A stretch of 20,075 bases of DNA from JBKHDT01 sp049974825 (GTDB lineage: Bacteria; Pseudomonadota; Gammaproteobacteria; Halothiobacillales; Halothiobacillaceae). The notes below the pieces were generated by a model that did no database searches, had not been told where the DNA came from, and saw only the letters and a program-made list of their open reading frames with translations. Below are positions 1 to 6,879 of the stretch, one piece after another. The position numbers and the translations under genes are program-made. Where the stretch lies: contig JBNGDJ010000039.1 of assembly GCA_049974825.1 (NCBI GenBank), forward strand, positions 1 through 20,075. The letters run 5' to 3'. Every line of letters begins with the position of its first letter. The stretch's first letter is position 1.

Positions 1-1963
1 CCACGCCACCGGGGCGATGGGCCTTCTCACGCAACGCGACCGGTAACCGCTCGTCCACCCCCGGCGGAATCACAAGACAAGCCGCCTCGCCCCCAGCCAG
101 CGCGTCAAGGGCCGGCTGCCAGTCAGCCTGTTCCGATTCGCTCAGGCGCAGAATCACCACGGTGGGCATCGCCAGCCAGTCCTGCAGAGCCTGCAGCATG
201 CCGGCATGCCCAAGTGGCTGGGCCGACACGCTGCCGGCGCCAGCCTTGAGCGTGCGCTCGGCGGACTCCAGCAACTCGGGTTCGCCCAACAACCAGCCAA
301 AGCGCATCAGTGCACGGGCAGCGATGGCATTGCCATTGGGCAGGGCGTCGTCGGCCATGGGTTTCATCCGGGCGATCAATGGCTCGTGATCGACTGCGGT
401 GAACCAGAATCCGCCCTTCTCGTGATCCTCGAACCGGCTTCGCAATTGTTCAATCAGATCAGTGGCCCAGTCCAGCAGATCGGCATCGAAACCCTGCTGC
501 AGCCGGGCCCAGATCGCCATCAGCAGGAAGACGTGATCGTCCAGATAGGCCGGCACGGCAGTATCCCCCCGACCGGCCGCAAACAGTCGGCCATCCTGCC
601 AAAGAGTCGAGCGAATGGTTTCAAGCGCCTGATCGGCCAAAGCCACCCATTCGGGTTCTTCAAGCAGTCGGGCAGCCTCGGTCAACCCCTGGATCGTCAG
701 CGCATTCCAAGCCGTGAGCAGCTTGTCATCCCGGCCTGGCCGGATTCGTTCGGCCCGAGCCGCCAGCAATCGTTCGCGCGCCGCGTTGAGGCGCCGGTGC
801 AAGTCGTCCTGGGCCGCGCCGGTGCGGGCCGCCAGCGCAGAGGGCGACTCGCGCACTACCAGGTGCCAGCGCCCCTCGAAATTGGCCGCGCCATCAAGGC
901 CATAAGTCGCCGCGAGCAGAGGCCAGTCTTCAGGCTCGAGCAAGGCGCGCGCCTCGGAGGGAGTCCAAAGATAGAAAAGTCCCTCCTCACCCTCGGAGTC
1001 GGCATCAAGACTGCTGGCAAATCCACCACCCGGCAGAATCATTTCACGAGCCAGCCAGTCAACGGTTTCCCGGACCACCCGGTGGTAGAGCCGATTGCCC
1101 GTTCGCCGCGCCATGTCCGCGTAGAGCGGCAGCAGCTGGGCGTTGTCGTACAGCATTTTCTCGAAGTGGGGAATTTCCCAGGCCGCATCAACGCAGTAGC
1201 GATAAAACCCACCGCCGATCTGGTCATAAAGCCCGGAGCGCGCCATACGGGTGAGGGTAAGATAAAGGTGCGCCCCGATACCCTGATCGAAGCCCCGCCC
1301 CTCCTGAATACTACGGGCATGGATCAATGCCAGCAGGCTTGGATGGGGGAATTTGGGTGCGCCCCCGAAGCCGCCATGCTCGGCATCGGCATCCCGACCC
1401 GCCACGGCGAGCGCCTGGTCGATCCAGCCGGCATCCAGAGCACCCGCATCGCTGGTTCCAACCTGAGCAAGCGCCTCGCGGATCAGGCCACCCTGACGCT
1501 GCGCCTCTTCGCCCCGGGCCTGGTAGAATCCGGCAATGCGCCTGAGCAGGTCCGCAAACCCGGGCATGCCATAACGAGGCTCGGGCGGGAAGTATGTACC
1601 GGAGAAAAACGGCGTCTGATCCTGCGGGTTGAGGAAGATTGTCAGCGGCCAGCCGCCCGATCGCTGCGCAATGATCGCATGGGCTGTCTGGTAGATCTTG
1701 TCGAGATCCGGCCGCTGTTCTCGGTCCACCTTGATATTCACGAAGTGCCGGTTCATGACCTCGGCGGTCTCGGGATCCTCAAAGGACTCGTGCGCCATGA
1801 CATGACACCAGTGACAGGCGGCATAACCGATCGAGAGCAGGATGGGCCGGCCGGTCTCGCGTGCAAGATCCAGCGCTTCCTCGCCCCAGGGGTACCAGTC
1901 CACGGGGTTCTCGGCGTGCTGCCTGAGATAAGGGCTATCGGACTGGGCGAGTCGGTTGGACAT
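1..1963 (-). CDS. DUF255 / YyaL-type thioredoxin domain-containing protein (3' end cut by window edge)
   Basis: A reading frame of 654 codons runs leftward from ATG 1963 and is still open at base 1. It matches the YyaL/SPATA20 (DUF255) family: an N-terminal thioredoxin-like domain (about residues 3-160) followed by an alpha/alpha barrel like those of six-hairpin glycosidases. Visible family landmarks are a CHWC motif at residues 50-53, GGWPLTIFLNP, SGTYFPPEPRYG, GLYDQIGGGFYRY, HFEKMLYDNAQL and DADSEGEEGLFYLW. The family is usually about 670-700 residues, so only a short C-terminal piece is missing. The start is supported by a strong ribosome-binding site (GCAGGAGG, 6-7 bases upstream). There is no signal peptide, so a cytoplasmic location is likely. 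The family's biochemical role is poorly established; a redox or sugar-epimerase-like function is only speculation. Confident on family, not on function. Confidence 0.93.
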   Translation of the reverse strand, partial: MSNRLAQSDSPYLRQHAENPVDWYPWGEEALDLARETGRPILLSIGYAACHWCHVMAHESFEDPETAEVMNRHFVNIKVDREQRPDLDKIYQTAHAIIAQRSGGWPLTIFLNPQDQTPFFSGTYFPPEPRYGMPGFADLLRRIAGFYQARGEEAQRQGGLIREALAQVGTSDAGALDAGWIDQALAVAGRDADAEHGGFGGAPKFPHPSLLALIHARSIQEGRGFDQGIGAHLYLTLTRMARSGLYDQIGGGFYRYCVDAAWEIPHFEKMLYDNAQLLPLYADMARRTGNRLYHRVVRETVDWLAREMILPGGGFASSLDADSEGEEGLFYLWTPSEARALLEPEDWPLLAATYGLDGAANFEGRWHLVVRESPSALAARTGAAQDDLHRRLNAARERLLAARAERIRPGRDDKLLTAWNALTIQGLTEAARLLEEPEWVALADQALETIRSTLWQDGRLFAAGRGDTAVPAYLDDHVFLLMAIWARLQQGFDADLLDWATDLIEQLRSRFEDHEKGGFWFTAVDHEPLIARMKPMADDALPNGNAIAARALMRFGWLLGEPELLESAERTLKAGAGSVSAQPLGHAGMLQALQDWLAMPTVVILRLSESEQADWQPALDALAGGEAACLVIPPGVDERLPVALREKAHRPGGV

Positions 1964-2054
1964 GAATGCCTCCTGCAGTCTGGGCTGTGGCGCGGGCAGG
2001 GCTTGGGCCCTGTGGCAGCACACACCAAGCCTTCGAACAAGTTTGGTCAGAATA

Positions 2055-2130
2055 TCTGCACGAAGCTATGGATGGCCTCGTGCAGAGCTTCCCCAGGAAT
2101 CGTCCTGAATTCGTTCAGAAACACCCGGGC
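2055..2130 (-). repeat. Composite dispersed palindromic repeat, copy A
   Basis: Bases 2055-2086 form a long imperfect palindrome. The outer arms TCTGCACGA/TCGTGCAGA pair perfectly over 9 bases, and after one mismatch the inner arms continue for 5 more pairs around a GG loop. About 25 bases further on is the 19-base motif CGTTCAGAAACACCCGGGC (2112-2130). Read on the minus strand, the order is motif then palindrome. The same order and strand, with a shared CCATCCAT core, recurs at the right edge of the window (20003-20062). It resembles a REP/MITE-like mobile palindromic unit. No transposase is attached. Confidence 0.65.
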
Positions 2131-2213
2131 AGAAAATCGCATGCGGAAGGAAGATCCGGTCACGCGGGGCTCCACCCTAACCGGCTCGGCCACAAAGAAA
2201 AGCCCTTGATCCG

Positions 2214-2222
2214 TGCTATTAT
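2214..2222 (+). promoter_or_regulatory. Candidate extended -10 promoter for lgt
   Basis: TGCTATTAT matches the extended -10 form (TGn followed by a TATAAT-like hexamer, TATTAT at 2217-2222). No good -35 box is present 16-18 bases upstream, which is tolerated for extended -10 promoters. Transcription would begin near 2229 and give a leader of roughly 115 bases that contains the hairpin at 2252-2303. This is prediction by eye only. Confidence 0.4.
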
Positions 2223-2251
2223 CCGCCGCGAATGGCCGGCTGGCACCTGAA

Positions 2252-2303
2252 GTCAGCCAGCCCTGCAAGGAGTCACGGACGGATCCGGCAGGGCTTTTCT
2301 GAC
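2252..2303 (+). promoter_or_regulatory. Leader hairpin upstream of lgt (possible attenuator)
   Basis: GTCAG (2252-2256) pairs with CTGAC (2299-2303), and AGCCCTGC (2259-2266) pairs with GCAGGGCT (2288-2295), separated by a small CC/TTT internal loop. The 21-base apical loop contains AAGGAG (2267-2272). The upper stem is followed by TTTT, so without the outer pairs it looks like an intrinsic terminator or attenuator. It sits 40 bases before the chosen lgt start. Regulation is inferred from structure alone. Confidence 0.5.
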
Positions 2304-2342
2304 CGCAACGACGCTCCGTCCACCCCGGAGACAGGCACCGCC

Positions 2343-3119
2343 TTGCTCACTTATCCCGAGATTGATCCGGTCGCGCTGGCCCTGGGCCCGCTGAAGATTC
2401 ACTGGTACGGCCTGATGTACGCGGTGGGCTTTGCGCTGGCCTGGGCCCTGGGGCGCCATCGCGCAGGCAAGCCGCACACCCCGCTGAACGCAGCGCAGGT
2501 CGACGACCTGCTTTTCTACTGCGCGCTGGGCGTGGTTCTCGGCGGGCGACTTGGCTACATTCTGTTTTATCAGTCCGCCGGCCTAGTTCAGGACCCGCTG
2601 ATGATCCTGCGGCTCTGGGAAGGCGGCATGAGCTTTCACGGCGGCCTGATCGGCGTGCTGACGGCCATGTGGCTGTTCGCGCGGAAAACGGGCAAGGGGT
2701 TCTTCGAGATCGGCGACTTCGTGGCCCCCCTAGTCCCCCTGGGTCTCTGCGCGGGTCGGATTGGCAACTTCATCAATGGCGAACTGTGGGGCGGCCCGAC
2801 CGACCTGCCATGGGGCATGGTATTCCCGCACGTCGACGAACTGGCCCGGCACCCGTCCATGCTTTACCAGGCGGCGCTTGAGGGCATGGCCCTGTTCCTG
2901 ATCCTCTGGTGGTTCTCGGCCCGACCCCGACCAACCATGGCCGTCTCCGGCCTGTTCCTGCTGGGATATGGACTGTTCCGGGGGCTGGTCGAATTCGTGC
3001 GCGAGCCGGATGCACACATCGGCTATCTCTACGGCGGCTGGCTGACCATGGGGCAACTTCTGTCGCTGCCGATGGTCATTGCGGGGGTGGCCCTGCTGGT
3101 CTGGGCCTACCGGCGCGGC
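2343..3119 (+). CDS. lgt: Prolipoprotein diacylglyceryl transferase (3' end lost in gap)
   Basis: Lgt transfers diacylglycerol from phosphatidylglycerol to the lipobox cysteine of preprolipoproteins in the inner membrane. The 259 visible residues show the family signatures: LTYPEIDPVALALGPL at the N-terminus, HWYGLMY, FHGGLIG (H99), the Lgt signature GRIGNFINGELWG (R139), RHPSMLYQAALEG and RGLVEFVREPD. The protein is strongly hydrophobic with several membrane segments. I chose TTG 2343 because it places the conserved MLTYP start exactly; GGAG lies 12 bases upstream. An in-frame ATG at 2232 would add 37 residues with no Lgt similarity and would lie ahead of the leader hairpin. Only the last few residues are missing, in the gap. 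The frame reads through the Ns into thyA by chance; they are not fused. The parvulin gene at 15988 encodes a likely substrate. Confidence 0.95.
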
Positions 3120-3219
3120 NNNNNNNNNNNNNNNNNNNNNNNNNNNNNNNNNNNNNNNNNNNNNNNNNNNNNNNNNNNNNNNNNNNNNNNNNNNNNNNNN
3201 NNNNNNNNNNNNNNNNNNN
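3120..3219. other. Assembly gap (100 N), too short for the missing sequence
   Basis: Exactly 100 Ns join the end of lgt to the middle of thyA. ThyA homologs of 264 residues have about 143 residues before the point where the sequence resumes, so at least about 430 bases are missing, plus the end of lgt. The N count is therefore a placeholder. Confidence 0.9.
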
Positions 3220-3587
3220 TGCCCCCTTGCCATTTGCTGTTCCAGTTTTACGTGGCGGACGGGCGGCTGTCCTGCCAGCTTTACCAGCGGTCGGCGGACG
3301 TGTTCCTCGGAGTGCCCTTCAATATCGCGAGCTACGCGCTGCTGACGATGATGGTGGCCCAGGTCTGCGATCTGAAGCCCGGCGAATTCGTCCACACGCT
3401 CGGGGACGCGCACCTGTACAGCAATCACCTGGAGCAAGCCCGGCTGCAACTGACCCGAGAACCGCGCCCCCTGCCGACCATGCGGATCAACCCGGCCCGG
3501 CGGTGCATCGACGACTTTGTGTTCGACGACTTCACGCTGACTGATTATTACCCATACCCACACATCCCCGCCCCGGTGGCGGTTTGA
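3220..3587 (+). CDS. thyA: Thymidylate synthase, C-terminal part (5' part lost in gap)
   Basis: ThyA methylates dUMP to dTMP using methylenetetrahydrofolate, producing dihydrofolate. The first full codon is at 3222, and 121 residues remain. They begin PPCH, the active-site motif; the catalytic cysteine codon (3228-3230) is eight bases from the gap. Exactly 118 residues follow it, the same as after Cys146 of the 264-residue E. coli enzyme. Other family motifs are FQFYVADGRLSCQLYQRS, the Arg/Asp-bearing dUMP-binding segment RSADVFLGVPFNIASY, HTLGDAHLYSNH and the C-terminal PVAV. It lies directly upstream of folA, whose product recycles the dihydrofolate formed here. Confidence 0.96.
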
Positions 3588-3633
3588 CTTGACCCGTCTA
3601 TCGGGACGTTTTTGTGCCCAGGACCCAGACATC

Positions 3634-4119
3634 ATGCACATCAGTCTCATTTCCGCCCTGACCGAAGACAACGTGATCGGCGACGGCAACCGTCTGCCCT
3701 GGCACCTGCCCGCGGACCTGAAACGCTTCAAGGCCCTGACCATGGGCAAGCCGATCGTGATGGGCCGGCGGACTTACGAGTCGATCGGCCGTCTGCTGCC
3801 TGGCCGGCGCACCATTATCATCAGCCGGAACTCCGATTTCCGGGTCGAGGGAGCCGAGGTGGTCCACGGGCTGGACGAGGCCCTTGATGCCGCAGACGGT
3901 GCGCCCGAGGTCATGATCTGCGGCGGAGCCGACATCTATTTTCAGTTCCTTCCCCGAGCGGATCGCATGTATCTGACGCTGGTGCATGCCTCCATCGCCG
4001 GCGATGCCCACTTCCCGGCCTTCAGTCGTCAGGAATGGGAAACCGTCGAGGAAACCCACCATGCCGCGGATGCGGACAATCCGCATGCTTACAGTTTTCT
4101 GACGCTCGAGCGCCGCTGA
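3634..4119 (+). CDS. folA: Dihydrofolate reductase
   Basis: This enzyme reduces dihydrofolate to tetrahydrofolate with NADPH. The protein has 161 residues (E. coli FolA has 159). It begins MHISLISALTEDNVIG and carries LPWHLPADLKRFK with the catalytic acid at D28, MGKPIVMGRRTYESIG, LPGRRTIIISR and the NADPH-binding ICGGADIY. ATG 3634 is chosen because it fits the family N-terminus; AGGA lies about 11 bases upstream. An upstream in-frame TTG at 3589 would add 15 residues without family similarity. The gene starts 46 bases after thyA, so the two are probably cotranscribed, a common arrangement that couples dihydrofolate production and reduction. Confidence 0.97.
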   Translation: MHISLISALTEDNVIGDGNRLPWHLPADLKRFKALTMGKPIVMGRRTYESIGRLLPGRRTIIISRNSDFRVEGAEVVHGLDEALDAADGAPEVMICGGADIYFQFLPRADRMYLTLVHASIAGDAHFPAFSRQEWETVEETHHAADADNPHAYSFLTLERR

Positions 4120-4256
4120 TTCGACCCGCAGACGAACCACGGACCAGCGGAACCGAGGCGGACCCGCCGCAGTCCATGGTTGAACACAGGCTCGGTGAGT
4201 CGCATCATGGATACATCATCCGCTTTCTCTCCGCCGGCCTCCAGGAGGCATCTGTC

Positions 4257-4700
4257 ATGAGCCCTGACCTGAGAGACGAACACCGCTACGAACCGCCGCT
4301 GGTAACCCTGCTCAACCGTCTGTACACCGTGCTGAGAGCACAGCGGGGCGTGCTGGCCACCGGGCTTTTCCTGGTTGGCGCTCTCTTCTTGATGCAGTGG
4401 CAGGCTCTTGCCGCGACCAGTGTTCAGGGGTATCCAGCCCTGGGCATTCCGTTCATCGCCCTGGCGATTGCGCTGATGGTCGCCCCCTTGACGCTGGTCG
4501 CGACCCTGCTGGTTTGGCATGTTCGCCTGCGCGAGGAATACCTCAGCTTTCGGGACATGCACTGGCTTCAGAGCATGGTCGAGCGACATCCCTCCCTGGC
4601 CCTGCCCTTCCGGCCCTACCTGGAATCCCGGACTCCCGTGCATGTCAACGCCTTGAGAAAGATCTGGCCTCGCCTGATCCGGGCCGAAGAGCACCAGTGA
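4257..4700 (+). CDS. Small two-helix membrane protein, unrecognised
   Basis: 147 residues, starting at ATG 4257 behind a strong ribosome-binding site (CCAGGAGG, 6-7 bases upstream). Two hydrophobic segments (about residues 31-53 and 60-89) are joined by a short loop. The N-terminal 30 residues are charged (MSPDLRDEHRYEPPLVTLLN). The C-terminal 58 residues are soluble and basic, ending in RKIWPRLIRAEEHQ. By the positive-inside tendency, both termini are probably cytoplasmic. I do not recognise the family. Its stop codon (4698-4700) overlaps the GTG chosen for the TonB-dependent receptor, suggesting translational coupling, but no ExbB, ExbD or TonB features are visible. Longer in-frame extensions upstream are not supported. 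Confidence 0.75.
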   Translation: MSPDLRDEHRYEPPLVTLLNRLYTVLRAQRGVLATGLFLVGALFLMQWQALAATSVQGYPALGIPFIALAIALMVAPLTLVATLLVWHVRLREEYLSFRDMHWLQSMVERHPSLALPFRPYLESRTPVHVNALRKIWPRLIRAEEHQ

Positions 4701-6856
4701 AAGGCAGTGCCCGGCGGCCTCGCCGGAATCCGGTGACCGACCGCGCATTATCCGTCTGGCAGGGGCAAGCAGCTTGCCAAGATTCCTGGCAACTCCGCAG
4801 GCTATGGCAGCCGAGCGTATGGCGCGGCATTGTCGGCTTCGCGGTACTGCTCAGCCTCCCCGGCACCCCGGCACTTGCAGAGCCGGTCCGCCTGGCGCCG
4901 GTCACCCTGACCGCACCGGGGCTTGACCTGCCGGCCGAGAACTACCCTGCCGCATTTACCCTGATCGACAGCGAAGACATCGGCGCCGGACGAAGCCGCC
5001 TGCAGCCAACCGATGCGCTGTCTTTTTCCCCGGGCGTGCTGGTCCAGAACCGCCACAATTTTGCCCAGAACCCGCGGGTGTCCATCCGTGGGTTTGGAAG
5101 TCGGGCGCCCTTCGGCATTCGCGGGATTCGACTGCGCCTTGACGGCATTCCGTTAACCACAGTCGACGGGCAGTCGCAGACCGACCTGATCGACCCTTGG
5201 AACCTGGATCGAATTGAGGTCATCCGGGGCGCCAACGCCGTCTACGAGGGCAATGCCAGTGGCGGCCTGATCGACTTCCACACCCGGCCACCCATGGCGG
5301 CAGAGCCCTTCGAAGCCACGATCATGGGCGGAACCAACGGCCTGCGGCAGGCGCAGGCGCTGCTCGGCCACGCCGGGCCGGAAACCGACGCCGCGCTGTC
5401 GGTCTCGGGACTGGACTTCGACGGCGCGCGTGACAATGCCCGCGTTAGGCGCAGCAATGCCGCGCTGCGACTGACCCACCGCGGCGCGTCGCACGAAGGC
5501 TTCCTGGCCCTGTACCGGCTCGATAATCCGCTGGCCGAGGACCCCGGCGGCCTGACCCGTGAGCAATGGCAGCAGGACCGAACGCAGGCAGCCCCTTTGG
5601 CGGCGCGCATGAAGGCGGGACAGCGCGTGCGCCAAACGCTGATGGCGACGGGCTGGGACTGGAACGGCGATTCGGGCAGCCGGGGCGGGGCACAACTGTG
5701 GCTGACGCAGCGCGACTTTCGCCAGCAACTGCCCTTCCCCGGCGACAGTCTCGTTTCCTACGCGCGCCAGTCATGGGGGGCCAGCCTGTATCGAGGCGGG
5801 GAGCAGGCAGGCATCCGCTGGCGTGGCGGGCTTTCGCTGGCACGTCAGGTCGATAATCGAAATCGGCACTGCCGCAGCATTTCGCTTGCAGCCGAACCCT
5901 GCCGTCCGGGCCGAACCGACGACCTGGCGCTGGATCAGCGCGAGCGGGCCGAGAATCTCGCCCTACGGATTGAACTTTCCGGCCCGGGACCCGGAGCAGA
6001 CGGACGCTGGACGCTTGGCCTGCGCCGTGATTTCCTGCGCATGGCCATTGACGATCACTTGCAGGTCGGCGGGATAGACAGTTCGGGCGCCCGCTCCTAC
6101 GGCGAAAACAGCTTCAGCCTGGGCTATGGCCTGACGCTTGCGGACGACTGGTTTGCCTTTGCACACTACGCGACCAGCTTCGAGGCGCCGACCTTCACGG
6201 AGTTTGCCAACCCGGCCGGCAGTGGTTTCCGGCCGAGCCTTGAACCCCAGCGCGCGCAAAGCCTGGAAGCGGGGCTGCGTGGCAATGGCGCGCACCATCA
6301 GCTTGAGCTGACCCTGTTCGCAGTCCGGGTACGCGACGAAATCATCGTGGATGACAACCCAGGTGCCCCGGCCGAAGATGAACGCACTTTCTATCGAAAC
6401 GCCGATCGCACCCGGCGGATCGGGGCGGAAGTGGGTGCACGCTGGTGGCCCGAAACCCTGCCCGGCCTGACCCTGTCCGGCACAGGTACGCTGATGGACG
6501 CCCGCTTCGATGACAGCGACCGCCATCGACTGCCGGGGCTGCCGGTTGCGAATTTGCTGCTGGATGCCGAATACCGCGCCGGCCACGGCTATTTCGGCGG
6601 CCTGACCCTGCGATATCTGGGCCCGCGCCATGCAGACGACGCCAACAAGGTCCGGGTGGCGGGTCAAACGCTGGTCGACTTGCGACTCGGCAGGGAAATC
6701 CGGGCCGGAAGCGGTCGGATCGAGCTGTTCGCAGGGATCGACAATCTCCTTGACCGGGACGCCCTGGACAACCTGCGTATCAACGCCCGCAACGGGCGCT
6801 ACTTCGAGCCCGCCCCTGGGCGCAGCTTTTACGCCGGGATTCGCTGGATGCCCTGA
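4697..6856 (+). CDS. TonB-dependent outer-membrane receptor
   Basis: A 719-residue protein with signal peptide, plug and beta-barrel, expected to import a scarce ligand (probably a ferric chelate) across the outer membrane using TonB energy. The hydrophobic core VGFAVLLSLPGTPALA ends at about residue 61. The plug follows (about 62-190) with RVSIRGFGSRAPFGIRGIR, LRLDGIPLT, DGQSQTDLIDPWNLDRIE and VIRGANAVYEGNASGG. The rest is alternating beta-strand ending GRSFYAGIRWMP, the usual aromatic-containing terminal strand. This plug type resembles FecA/YncD-like siderophore receptors; the ligand cannot be read from sequence. The start is uncertain: GTG 4697 overlaps the previous stop (GTGA) but gives a long n-region before the signal core, and GTG 4733 is an alternative. 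No regulator (FecI/FecR type) is adjacent. The stop lies 23 bases from the convergent pgm stop. Confidence 0.93.
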   Translation: MKGSARRPRRNPVTDRALSVWQGQAACQDSWQLRRLWQPSVWRGIVGFAVLLSLPGTPALAEPVRLAPVTLTAPGLDLPAENYPAAFTLIDSEDIGAGRSRLQPTDALSFSPGVLVQNRHNFAQNPRVSIRGFGSRAPFGIRGIRLRLDGIPLTTVDGQSQTDLIDPWNLDRIEVIRGANAVYEGNASGGLIDFHTRPPMAAEPFEATIMGGTNGLRQAQALLGHAGPETDAALSVSGLDFDGARDNARVRRSNAALRLTHRGASHEGFLALYRLDNPLAEDPGGLTREQWQQDRTQAAPLAARMKAGQRVRQTLMATGWDWNGDSGSRGGAQLWLTQRDFRQQLPFPGDSLVSYARQSWGASLYRGGEQAGIRWRGGLSLARQVDNRNRHCRSISLAAEPCRPGRTDDLALDQRERAENLALRIELSGPGPGADGRWTLGLRRDFLRMAIDDHLQVGGIDSSGARSYGENSFSLGYGLTLADDWFAFAHYATSFEAPTFTEFANPAGSGFRPSLEPQRAQSLEAGLRGNGAHHQLELTLFAVRVRDEIIVDDNPGAPAEDERTFYRNADRTRRIGAEVGARWWPETLPGLTLSGTGTLMDARFDDSDRHRLPGLPVANLLLDAEYRAGHGYFGGLTLRYLGPRHADDANKVRVAGQTLVDLRLGREIRAGSGRIELFAGIDNLLDRDALDNLRINARNGRYFEPAPGRSFYAGIRWMP

Positions 6857-6879
6857 GGGGCGGTCTTGCCCGCGGTCGT

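Larger units (their letters stand above)
1964..2342. other. 379-base divergent intergenic region
   Basis: This lies between the divergent starts of the DUF255 gene and lgt. I find no convincing gene: the short open frames have no plausible ribosome-binding site and overlap structured DNA. It holds the palindromic repeat and linked 19-base motif (2055-2130), a candidate promoter (2214-2222) and a leader hairpin (2252-2303). These are listed separately. Confidence 0.7.

Noticed and set aside
206..2209. Long plus-strand open frame of 667 codons
   Set aside because: It is the antisense shadow of the DUF255 gene, which has clear family motifs and a strong ribosome-binding site on the minus strand.
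2206..2222. TTGATC as -35 box for the lgt promoter
   Set aside because: It lies only 5 bases from TATTAT; a -35/-10 pair needs about 17. The extended -10 reading is preferred.
2232..3587. Single 451-residue protein from ATG 2232
   Set aside because: It reads through the Ns and joins Lgt to ThyA. Both parts match separate families, and the Lgt start fits TTG 2343.
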